Origin: Siphonodentalium dalli
Taxonomy: Eukaryota > Mollusca > Scaphopoda > Gadilida > Siphonodentaliidae
Assembly: GCA_032622095.1 (NCBI GenBank)
Contig: CP136064.1
Location: 141,933,954 to 141,997,953, forward strand
Length of the DNA stretch: 64,000 nt
Reading direction: 5' to 3'
Shown here: one piece after another, positions 51,298 through 63,347 of the stretch
Position numbering within the stretch: the stretch's first letter is position 1
Layout of the letters: each line of letters starts with the position of its first letter
Position numbers and translations under genes: made by a program
The notes under the pieces: generated by a model
Told to the model about the DNA's origin: nothing
Databases searched by the model: none
What the model saw: only the letters and a program-made list of their open reading frames with translations

Positions 51298-53630
51298 CAT
51301 GGCCGCCAGTGACCATCTTTGATTTTACTCTTTACATGACTAAATCGTTTAGCACGGTCTACAGGTCGTACCTTTAGTCTGATCATCATGAAATTTGTTA
51401 TGGCTGTTGAAATTGGAATGTAGATGGGAACGAGTCATTTTGTCTGATCATCATAAAATTTGACATGGATGTTGACAATGACATGTAGATTGGAACGAGT
51501 CATTTTGGGATCGTTCGGCCAAAAATATGGCCGCCAGCAGCCGTCTTGGATTTTACTCTTTGTGTGACTAAATCCTTTAGCACAGGATACAGGTCGTACC
51601 TTTATTCTGATCATCATAAAATTTGTCATGGATGTTAACAATGACTTGTAGATGGGAACGAGTCATTTTGAGTTCATTCGGCCAAAAAACATGGCCGCCA
51701 GCAGCCATCTTGGATTGTACTCTTTGTATGACTAAATCCTTTAGCACGGGCTACAGGTCGTACCTTTAGTCTAATCATCATGAAATTTGTTATGTCTGTT
51801 GAAATTGGAATGTAGATGGGAACGAGTCATTTTGGGGTCATTCGGACAAAAAACATGGCCGCCAGTGACCATCTTTGATTTTACTCTTTACATGACTAAA
51901 TCCTTTAGCACGGGCTACAGGTCGTACCTTTAGTCTGATCATCATGAAATTTGTTATGGCTGTTGAAATTGGAATGTAGATGGGAACGAGTCATTTTGGG
52001 GTCATTCGGACAAAAAACATGGCCGCCAGTGACCATCTTTGATTTTACTGTTTGTATGACTAAATCTTTTAGCACGGGCTACAGGTCATACCTTTAGTCT
52101 GATCATCATAAAATTTGACATGGATGTTGTTAATGACATGTAGATTGGAACGAGTCATTTTGGGATCATTCGGCCAAAAAACATGGCCGCCAGCAGCCGT
52201 CTTGGATTTTACTCTTTGTGTGACTAAATCCTTTAGCACAGGATACAGGTCGTACCTTTAGTCTGATCATCATAAAATTTGTCATGGATGTTAACAATGA
52301 ATCGTAGATGGGAACGAGTCATTTTGGGTTCATTCGGCCAAAAACCATGGCCGCCAGCAGCCATCTTGGATTTTACTGTTTGTATGACTGAATCCTTTAG
52401 CACGGGCTACAGGTCGTACCTTTAGTCTGATCATCATAAAATTTGTTATGGCTGTTGAAATTGGAATGTAGATGGGAACGAGTCATTTTGGGGTCATTCG
52501 GACAAAAAACATGATCGCCAGTGGCCATCTTTGTTTTCAAAATTCAATCCATTATCACGGGCCACAGGTCGCATTATTCGTCTGATCATCATGAAATTTG
52601 TCCTGGATGTTAATATTGACATGTAGATGGGAACGAGTCATTTTTGGTTTACTCGGGCAAAAAACATGGCCGCCAGCAGCCATCTTTGATTGTACTCTTT
52701 GTATGACTAAATCCTTTAGCACGGGCAACAGGTCGTACCTTTAGTCTGATCATCATGAAATTTGTTATGGCTGTTGAAATTGGAATGTAGATGGGAACGA
52801 GTCATTTTGGGGTCATTCGGACAAAAAACATGACCGCCAGTGGCCATCTTTGTTTTCAAAATTCAATCCATTAGCACGGGCCACAGGTCGCATTGTTCGT
52901 CTGATCATCATGAAATTATTCCTGGATGTTAATATTGACATGTAGATGGGAAAGAGTCATTTTGGGGTCGTTCGGCAAAAAAACATGGCCGCCAGCAGCC
53001 ATCTTGGATTTTACTCTTTACATGACTAAATCAATTAGCACGGGCTACAGGTCGTACCTTTAATCTGATCATCATGAAATTTGTTATAGCTGTTGAAATT
53101 GGAATGTAGATGGGAACGAGTCATTTTGGGGTCATTCGAACAAAAAACATGGCCGCCAGTGACCATCTTTGATTTTACTCTTTACATGACTAAATCGTTT
53201 AGCACGGGCTACAGGTCGTACCTTTAGTCTGATCATCATGAAATTTGTTATCGCTGTTGAAATTGGAATGTAGATGGGAACGAGTCATTTTGGGGTCATT
53301 CGGACAAAAAACATGGCCGCCAGTGGCCATCTTTGTTTTCAAAATTCAATCCATTAGCACGGGCCACAGGTCGCATTGTTCGTCTGATCATCATGAAATT
53401 ATTCCTGGATGTTAATACTGACATGTAGATGGGAAAGAGTCAGTTTGGGGTCGTTCGGCAAAAAAACATGGCCGCCAGCAGCCATCTTGGATTTTACTCT
53501 TTACATGACTAAATCATTTAGCACGGGCTACAGGTCGTACCTTTAATCTGATCATCATGAAATTTGTTATAGCTGTTGAAATTGGAATGTAGATGGGAAC
53601 GAGTCATTTTGGGGTCATTCGAACAAAAAA
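51298..53630 (+). repeat. HOR block of 2333 bp: A/D E F A G H I J K B C A B C
   Basis: Unit starts: 51298, 51526, 51690, 51854, 52018, 52182, 52346, 52510, 52665, 52829, 52984, 53148, 53312, 53467. An A stands between F and G, as in the 2178-bp HOR, but J-K is kept. It is the same order as the start of the next block. Confidence 0.89.
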
Positions 53631-56447
53631 CATGGCCGCCAGTGACCATCTTTGATTTTACTCTTTACATGACTAAATCGTTTAGCACGGGCTACAGTTC
53701 GTACCTTTAGTCTGATCATCATGAAATTTGTTATGGCTGTTGAAATTGGAATGTAGATGGGAACGAGTCATTTTGTCTGATCATCATAAAATTTGACATG
53801 GATGTTGACAATGACATGTAGATTGGAACGAGTCATTTTGGGATCGTTCGGCCAAAAACATGGCCGCCAGCAGCCGTCTTGAATTTTACTCTTTGTGTGA
53901 CTAAATCCTTTAGCACAGGATACAGGTCGTACCTTTATTCTGATCATCATAAAATTTGTCATGGATATTAACAATAACTTGTAGATGGGAACGAGTCATT
54001 TTGAGTTCATTCGGCCAAAAAACATGGCCGCCAGCAGCCATCTTGGATTGTACTCTTTGTATGACTAAATCCTTTAGCACGGGCTACAGGTCGTACCTTT
54101 AGTCTAATCATCATGAAATTTGTTATGTCTGTTGAAATTGGAATGTAGATGGGAACGAGTCATTTTGAGGTCATTCGGACAAAAAACATGGCCGCCAGTG
54201 ACCATCTTTGATTTTACTCTTTACATGACTAAATCCTTTAGCACAGGCTACAGGTCGTACCTTTAGTCTGATCATCATGAAATTTGTTATGGCTGTTGAA
54301 ATTGGAATGTAGATGGGAAAGAGTCATTTTGGGGTCATTCGGACAAAAAACGTGGCCGCCAGTGACCATCTTTGATTTTACTGTTTGTATGACTAAATCT
54401 TTTAGCACGGGCTACAGGTCATACCTTTAGTCTGATCATCATAAAATTTGACATGGATGTTGTCAATGACATGTAGATTGGAACGAGTCATTTGGGATCA
54501 TTCGGCCAAAAAACATGGCCGCCAGCAGCCGTCTTGGATTTTACTCTTTGTGTGACTAAATCCTTTAGCACAGGATACAGGTCGTACCTTTAGTCTGATC
54601 ATCATAAAATTTGTCATGGATGTTAACAATGACTCGTAGATGGGAAAGAGTCATTTTGGGTTCATTCGGTCAAAAACCATGGCCGCCAGCAGCCATCTTG
54701 GATTTTACTGTTTGTATGACTGAATCCTTTAGCACGGGCTACAGGTCGTACCATTAGTCTGATCATCATAAAATTTGTTATGGCTGTTGAAATTCGAATG
54801 TAGATGGGAACGAGTCATTTTGGGGTCATTCGGACAAAAAACATGGCCGCCAGTGGCCATCTTTGTTTTCAAAATTCAATCCATTATCACGGGCCACAGG
54901 TCGCATTATTCGTCTGATCATCATGAAATTTGTCCTGGATGTTAATATTGACATGTAGATGGGAACGAGGTCATTTTTGGTTTACTCGGGCAAAAAAACA
55001 TGGCCGCCAGCAGCCATCTTTGATTGTACTCTTTGTATGACTAAATCCTTTAGCACGGGCAACAGGTCGTACCTTTAGTCTGATCATCATGAAATTTGTT
55101 ATGGCTGTTGAAATTGGAATGTAGATGGGAACGAGTCATTTTGGGGTCATTCGGACAAAAAACATGACCGCCAGTGGCCATCTTTGTTTTCAAAATTCAA
55201 TCCATTAGCACGGGCCACAGGTCGCATTGTTCGTCTGATCATCATGAAATTATTCCTGGATGTTAATATTGACATGTAGATGGGAAAGAGTCATTTTGGG
55301 GTCGTTCGGCAAAAAAACATGGCCGCCAGCAGCCATCTTGGATTTTACTCTTTACATGACTAAATCAATTAGCACGGGCTACAGGTCGTACCTTTAATCT
55401 GATCATCATGAAATTTGTTATAGCTGTTGAAATTGGAATGTAGATGGGAACGAGTCATTTTGGGGTCATTCGAACAAAAAACATGGCCGCCAGTGACCAT
55501 CTTTGATTTTACTCTTTACATGACTAAATCCTTTAGCACGGGCTACAGGTCGTACCTTCAGTCTGATCATCATGAAATTTGTTATCGCTGTTGAAATTGG
55601 AATGTAGATGGGAACGAGTCATTTTGGGGTGATTCGGACAAAAAACATGGCCGCCAGTGGCCATCTTTGTTTTCAAAATTCAATCCATTAGCACGGGCCA
55701 CAGGTCGCATTGTTCGTCTGATCATCATGAAATTATTCCTGGATGTTAATATTGACATGTAGATGGGAAAGAGTCATTTTGGGGTCGTTCGGCAAAAAAA
55801 CATGGCCGCCAGCAGCCATCTTGGATTTTACTCTTTACATGACTAAATCAATTAGCACGGGCTACAGGTCGTACCTTTAATCTGATCATCATGAAATTTG
55901 TTATAGCTGTTGAAATTGGAATGTAGATGGGAACGAGTCATTTTGGGGTCATTCGAACAAAAAACATGGCCGCCAGTGACCATCTTTGATTTTACTCTTT
56001 ACATGACTAAATCCTTTAGCACGGGCTACAGGTCGTACCTTCAGTCTGATCATCATGAAATTTGTTATCGCTGTTGAAATTGGAATGTAGATGGGAACGA
56101 GTCATTTTGGGGTGATTCGGACAAAAAACATGGCCGCCAGTGGCCATCTTTGTTTTCAAAATTCAATCCATTAGCACGGGCCACAGGTCGCATTGTTCGT
56201 CTGATCATCATGAAATTATTCATGGATGTTAAAATTGACATGTAGATGGGAAAGAGTCATTTTGGGGTCGTTCGGCAAAAAAACATGGCCGCCAGCAGCC
56301 ATCTTGGATTTTACTCTTTACATGACTAAATCCTTTAGCACGGGCTACAGGTCGTACCTTTAGTCTGATCATCATGAAATTTGTTTTAGCTGTTGAAATT
56401 GGAATGTAGATGGGAACAAGTCATTTTGGGGTCATTCGGACAAAAAA
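53631..56447 (+). repeat. HOR block: A/D E F A G H I J K B C A B C A B C/A
   Basis: Unit starts: 53631, 53859, 54023, 54187, 54351, 54514, 54678, 54842, 54999, 55163, 55318, 55482, 55646, 55801, 55965, 56129, 56284. G has lost a T (gtcatttggg) and J has two single-base gains (gaacgaggtc and a longer A-tract). The A-B-C units at 55482 and 55965 share the rare ccttcagtctg, marking a 483-bp duplication. The last unit (56284) starts as C and continues as the D-leading A, dropping a C-A pair to one unit. Confidence 0.87.
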
Positions 56448-59034
56448 CTTGGCCGCCAGTGACCATCTTTGATTTTACTGTTTGTATGACTAAATCCTTT
56501 AGCACGGGCTACAGGTCATACCTTAAATCTCATCATCATAAAATTTGACAAGGATGTTGACAATGACATGTAGATTGGAACGAGTCATTTTAGGATCATT
56601 CGGCCAAAAACATGGCCGCCAGCAGCCGTCTTGGATTTTACTCTTTGTGTGACTAAATCCTTTAGCACAGGATACAGGTCGTACCTTTATTTTGATCATC
56701 AAAAAATTTATCATGGATGTTAACAATGACTTGTAGATGGGAACGAGTCATTTTGGGTTCATTCGGCCAAAAAACATGGCCGCCAGCAGCCATCTTGGAT
56801 TGTACTCTTTGTATGACTAAATCCTTTAGCACGGGCTACAGGTCGTACCTTTAGTCTAATCATCATGAAATTTGTTATGTCTGTTGAAATTGGAATGTAG
56901 ATGGGAACGAGTCATTTTGGGGTCATTCGGACAAAAAACATGGCCGCCAGTGACCATCTTTGATTTTACTGTTTGTATGACTAAATCTTTTAGCACGGGC
57001 TACAGGTCATACCTTTAGTCTGATCATCACATAATTTGACAAGGATGTTGTCAATGACATGTAGATTGGAACGAGTCATTTTGGGATCATTCGGCCAAAA
57101 AACATGGCCGCCAGCAGCCGTCTTGGATTTTACTCTTTGTGTGGCTAAATCCTTTAGCACAGGATACAGGTCGTACCTTTAGTCTGATCATCATAAAATT
57201 TGTCATGGATGTTAACAATGACTTGTAGATGGGAACGAGTCATTTTGGGTTCATTCGGCCAAAAACCATGGCCGCCAGCAGCCATCTTGGATTTTACTGT
57301 TTGTATGACTGAATCCTTTAGCACGGGCTACAGGTCGTACCTTTAGTCTGATCATCATAAAATTTGTTATGGCTGTTGAAATTGGAATGTAGATGGGAAC
57401 GAGTCATTTTGGGGTCATTCGGACAAAAAACATGGCCGCCAGTGGCCATCTTTGTTTTCAAAATTCAATCCATTATCACGGGCCACAGGTCGCATTGTTC
57501 GTCTGATCATCATGAAATTTGTCCTGGATGTTAATATTGACATGTAGATGGGAACGAGTCATTTTTGGTTTACTCGGGCAAAAAACATGGCCGCCAGCAG
57601 CCATCTTTGATTGTACTCTTTGTATGACTAAATCCTTTAGCACGGGCTACAGGTCGTACCTTTAGTCTGATAATCATGAAATTTGTTATCGCTGTTGAAA
57701 TTGGAATGTAGATGGGAACGAGTCATTTTGGGGTCATTCGGACAAAAAACATGGCCGCCAGTGGCCATCTTTGTTTTCAAAATTCAATCCATTAGCACGG
57801 GCCACAGGTCGCATTGTTCGTCTGATCATCATGAAATTAGTCCTGGATGTTAATATTGACATGTAGATGGGAAAGAGTCATTTTGGGGTCGTTCGGCAAA
57901 AAAACATGGCCGCCAGCAGCCATCTTGGATTTTACTCTTTACATGACTAAATCATTTAGCACGGGCTACAGGTCGTACCTTTAATCTGATCATCATGAAA
58001 TTTGTTATAGCTGTTGAAATTGGAATGTAGATGGGAAAGAGTCATTTTGGGGTCATTCGAACAAAAAACATGGCCGCCAGTGACCATCTTTGATTTTACT
58101 CTTTACATGACTAAATCCTTTAGCACGGGCTACAGGTCGTACCTTTAGTCTGATCATCATGAAATTTGTTATCGCTGTTGAAATTGGAATGTAGATGGGA
58201 ACGAGTCATTTTGGGGTCATTCGGACAAAAACATGGCCGCCAGTGGCCATCTTTGTTTTCAAAATTCAATCCATTAGCACGGGCCACAGGTCGCATTGTT
58301 CGTCTGATCATCATGAAATTATTCCTGGATGTTAATATTGGCATGTAGATGGGAAAGAGTCATTTTGGGGTCGTTCGGCAAAAAAACATGGCCGCCAGCA
58401 GCCATCTTGGATTTTACTCTTTACATGACTAAATCATTTAGCACGGGCTACAGGTCGTACCTTTAATCTGATCATCATGAAATTTGTTATAGCTGTTGAA
58501 ATTGGAATGTAGATGGGAACGAGTCATTTTGGGGTCATTCGAACAAAAAACATGGCCGCCAGTGACCATCTTTGATTTTACTCTTTATATGACTAAATCC
58601 TTTAGCACGGGCTACAGGTCGTACCTTTAGTCTGATCATCATAAAATTTGTTATCGCTGTTGAAATTGGAATGTAGATGGGAACGAGTCATTTTGGGGTC
58701 ATTCGGGCAAAAAACATGGCCGCCAGTGGCCATCTTTGTTTTCAAAATTCAATCCATTAGCACGGGCCACAGGTCGCATTGTTCGTCTGATCATCATGAA
58801 ATTATTCCTGGATGTTAATATTGACATGTAGATTGGGAAAGAGTCATTTTGGGGTCGTTCGGCAAAAAAACATGGCCGCCAGCAGCCATCTTGGATTTTA
58901 CTCTTTACATGACTAAATCATTTAGCACGGGCTACAGGTCGTACCTTTAATCTGATCATCATGAAATTTGTTATAGCTGTTGAAATTGGAATGTAGATGG
59001 GAACGAGTCATTTTGGGGTCATTCGAACAAAAAA
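56448..59034 (+). repeat. HOR block: D to K, (B C A)x2, B C
   Basis: Unit starts: 56448, 56611, 56775, 56939, 57103, 57267, 57431, 57586, 57750, 57905, 58069, 58232, 58387, 58551, 58715, 58871. This is the last D in the window. D has ccttaaatctcatc, losing its tgatca palindrome. The A at 58069 is one base short in its A-tract, and B at 58715 has gattggg with an extra T. Confidence 0.88.
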
Positions 59035-59247
59035 CATGGCCGCCAGTGACCATCTTTGATTTTACTCTTTACATGACTAAATCGTTTAGCACGGGCTACA
59101 GGTCGTACCATGAAATTTGTTATGGCTGTTGAAATTGGAATGTAGATGGGAACGAGTCATTTTGTCTGATCATCATAAAATTTGACATGGATGTTGACAA
59201 TGACATGTAGATTGGAACGAGTCATTTTGGGATCATTCGGCCAAAAA
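59035..59247 (+). repeat. Derived A/D chimera with additional 15-bp deletion (213 bp)
   Basis: This chimera has the 99-bp deletion and also lacks 15 bp in its A part: gtacc is joined straight to atgaaatttg, removing tttagtctgatcatc with its tgatca palindrome. The same form recurs at 61674-61886 and 63348-63560 and is found only in the last 5 kb, so it marks the youngest HOR lineage visible here. Confidence 0.92.
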
Positions 59248-61673
59248 CATGGCCGCCAGCAGCCGTCTTGGATTTTACTCTTTGTGTGACTAAATCCTTT
59301 AGCACAGGATACAGGTCGTACCTTTATTCTGATCATCATAAAATTTGTCATGGATGTTAACAATGAATTGTAGATGGGAACGAGTCATTTTGAGTTCATT
59401 CGGCCAAAAAACATGGCCGCCAGCAGCCATCTTGGATTGTACTCTTTGTATGACTAAATCCTTTAGCACGGGCTACAGGTCGTACCTTTAGTCTAATCAT
59501 CATGAAATTTGTTATGTCTGTTGAAATTGGAATGTAGATGGGAACGAGTCATTTTGGGGTCATTCGGACAAAAAACATGGCCGCCATTGACCATCTTTGA
59601 TTTTACTGTGTGTATGACTAAATCTTTTAGCACGGGCTACAGGTCATACCTTTAGTCTGATCATCATAAAATTTGACAAGGATGTTGTCAATGACATGTA
59701 GATTGGAACGAGTCATTTTGGGATCATTCGGCCAAAAAACATGGCCGCCAGCAGCCGTCTTGGATTTTACTCTTTGTGTGACTAAATCCTTTAGCACAGG
59801 ATACAGGTCTTACCTTTAGTCTGATCATCATAAAATTTGTCAAGGATGTTAACAATGACTTGTAGATGGGAACGAGTCATTTTGGGTTCATTCGGCCAAA
59901 AACCATGGCCGCCAGCAGCCATCTTGGATTTTACTGTTTGTATGACTGAATCCTTTAGCACGGGCTACAGGTCGTACCTTTAGTCTGATCATCATAAAAT
60001 TTGTTATGGCTGTTGAAATTGGAATGTAGATGGGAACGAGTCATTTTGGGGTCATTCGGACAAAAAACATGGCCGCCAGTGGCCATCTTTGTTTTCAAAA
60101 TTCAATCCATTATCACGGGCCACAGGTCGCATTGTTCGTCTGATCATCATGAAATTGTTCCTGGATGTTAATATTGACATGTAGATGGGAACGAGTCATT
60201 TTTGGTTTACTCGGGCAAAAAACATGGCCGCCAGCAGCCATCTTTGATTGTACTCTTTGTATGACTAAATCCTTTAGCACGGGCTACAGGTCGTACCTTT
60301 AGTCTGATCATCATGAAATTTGTTATGGCTGTTGAAATTGGAATGTAGATGGGAACGAGTCATTTTGGGGTCATTCGGACAAAAAAACATGGCCGCCAGT
60401 GGCCATCTTTGTTTTCAAAATTCAATCCATTAGCACGGGCCACAGGTCGCATTGTTCGTCTGATCATCATGAAATTATTCCTGGATGTTAATATTGACAT
60501 GTAGATGGGAAAGAGTCATTTTGGGGTCGTTCGGCAAAAAAACATGGCCGCCAGCAGCCATCTTGGATTTTACTCTTTACATGACTACATCATTTAGCAC
60601 GGGCTACAGGTCGTACCTTTAATCTGATCATCATGAAATTTGTTATAGCTGTTGAAATTGGAATGTTGATGGGAACGAGTTATTTTGGGGTCATTCGAAC
60701 AAAAAACATGGCCGCCAGTGACCATCTTTGATTTTACTCTTTACGTGACTAAATCCTTTAGCACGGGCTACAGGTCGTACCTTTAGTCTGATCATCATGA
60801 AATTTGTTATCGCTGTTGAAATTGGAATGTAGATGGGAACGAGTCATTTTGGGGTCATTCGGACAAAAAACATGGCCGCCAGTGGCCATCTTTGTTTTCA
60901 AAATTCAATCCATTAGCACGGGCCACAGGTCGCATTGTTCGTCTGATCATCATGAAATTATTCCTGGATGTTAATATTGGCATGTAGATGGGAAAGAGTC
61001 ATTTTGGGGTCGTTCGGCAAAAAAACATGGCCGCCAGCAGCCATCTTGGATTTTACTCTTTACATGACTAAATCATTTAGCACGGGCTACAGGTCGTACC
61101 TTTAATCTGATCATCATGAAATTTGTTATAGCTGTTGAAATTGGAATGTAGATGGGAACGAGTCATTTTGGGGTCATTCGAACAAAAAACATGGCCGCCA
61201 GTGACCATCTTTGATTTTACTCTTTACATGACTAAATCCTTTAGCACGGGCTACAGGTCGTACCTTTAGTCTGATCATCATGAAATTTGTTATCGCTGTT
61301 GAAATTGGAATGTAGATGGGAACGAGTCATTTTGGGGTCATTCGGGCAAAAAACATGGCCGCCAGTGGCCATCTTTGTTTTCAAAATTCAATCCATTAGC
61401 ACGGGCCACAGGTCGCATTGTTCGTCTGATCATCATGAAATTATTCCTGGATGTTAATATTGACATGTAGATGGGAAAGAGTCATTTTGGGGTCGTTCGG
61501 CAAAAAAAACATGGCCGCCAGCAGCCATCTTGGATTTTACTCTTTACATGACTAAATCATTTAGCACGGGCTACAGGTCGTACCTTTAATCTGATCATCA
61601 TGAAATTTGTTATAGCTGTTGAAATTGGAATGTAGATGGGAACGAGTCATTTTGGGGTCATTCGAACAAAAAA
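59035..61673 (+). repeat. HOR of 2639 bp with the 15-bp-deleted chimera
   Basis: Order: derived A/D, E F G H I J K B C A B C A B C, starting at 59035, 59248, 59412, 59576, 59740, 59904, 60068, 60223, 60388, 60543, 60707, 60871, 61026, 61190, 61354, 61510. Shared marks with the next two blocks are ttgaccatc and ctgtgtgtatgac in G, gacaaggatg in G, and gaattgtagatgg in E. Confidence 0.9.
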
Positions 61674-63347
61674 CATGGCCGCCAGTGACCATCTTTGATT
61701 TTACTCTTTACATGACTAAATCGTTTAGCACGGGATACAGGTCGTACCATGAAATTTGTTATGGCTGTTGAAATTGGAATGTAGATGGGAACGAGTCATT
61801 TTGTCTGATCATCATAAAATTTGACATGGATGTTGACAATGACATGTAGATTGGAACGAGTTATTTTGGGATCATTCGGCCAAAAACATGGCCGCCAGCA
61901 GCCGTCTTGGATTTTACTCTTTGTGTGACTAAATCCTTTAGCACAGGATACAGGTCGTACCTTTATTCTGATCATCATAAAATTTGTCATGGATGTTAAC
62001 AATGAATTGTAGATGGGAACGAGTCATTTTGAGTTCATTCGGCCAAAAAACATGGCCGCCAGCAGCCATCTTGGATTGTACTCTTTGTATGACTAAATCC
62101 TTTAGCACGGGCTACAGGTCGTACCTTTAGTCTAATCATCATGAAATTTGTTATGTCTGTTGAAATTGGAATGTAGATGGGAACGAGTCATTTTGGGGTC
62201 ATTCGAACAAAAAACATGGCCGCCATTGACCATCTTTGATTTTACTGTGTGTATGACTAAATCTTTTAGCACGGGCTACAGGTCATACCTTCAGTCTGAT
62301 CATCATAAAATTTGACAAGGATGTTGTCAATGACATGTAGATTGGAACAAGTCATTTTGGGATCATTCGGCCAAAAAACATGGCCGCCAGCAGCCGTCTT
62401 GGATTTTACTCTTTGTGTGACTAAATCCTTTAGCACAGGATACAGGTCGTACCTTTAGTCTGATCATCATAAAATTTGTCATGGATGTTAACAATGACTT
62501 GTAGATGGGAACGAGTCATTTTGGGTTCATTCGGCCAAAAACCATGGCCGCCAGCAGCCATCTTGGATTTTACTGTTTGTATGACTGAATCCTTTAGCAC
62601 GGGCTACAGGTCGTACCTTTAGTCTGATAATCATAAAATTTGTTATGGCTGTTGAAATTGGAATGTAGATGGGAACGAGTCATTTTGGGGTCATTCGGAC
62701 AAAAAACATGGCCGCCAGTGGCCATCTTTGTTTTCAAAATTCAATCCATTATCACGGGCCACAGGTCGCATTGTTCGTCTGATCATCATGAAATTGTTCC
62801 TGGATGTTAATATTGACATGTAGATGGGAACGAGTCATTTTTAGGTTTACTCGGGCAAAAAACATGGCCGCCAGCAGCCATCTTTGATTGTACTCTTTGT
62901 ATGACTAAATCCTTTAGCACGGGCTACAGGTCGTACCTTTAGTCTGATCATCATGAAATTTGTTATGGCTGTTGAAATTGGAATGTAGATGGGAACGAGT
63001 CATTTTGGGGTCATTCGGACAAAAAACATGGCCGCCAGTGGCCATCTTTGTTTTCAAAATTCAATCCATTAGCACGGGCCACAGGTCGCATTGTTCGTCT
63101 GATCATCATGAAATTATTCCTGGATGTTAATATTGACATGTAGATGGGAAAAGAGTCATTTTGGGGTCGTTCGGCAAAAAAAACATGGCCGCCAGCAGCC
63201 ATCTTGGATTTTACTCTTTACATGACTAAATCATTTAGCACGGGCTACAGGTCGTACCTTTAATCTGATCATCATGAAATTTGTTATAGCTGTTGAAATT
63301 GGAATGTAGATGGGAACGAGTCATTTTGGGGTCATTCGAACAAAAAA
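61674..63347 (+). repeat. HOR of 1674 bp (same lineage, two trimers shorter)
   Basis: Order: derived A/D, E F G H I J K B C, starting at 61674, 61887, 62051, 62215, 62379, 62543, 62707, 62863, 63027, 63184. It matches the previous HOR but lacks two A-B-C trimers (965 bp less). J has an extra base (catttttaggtttac), and B has single extra A residues in gggaaaagagtc and in its A-tract. Confidence 0.9.
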
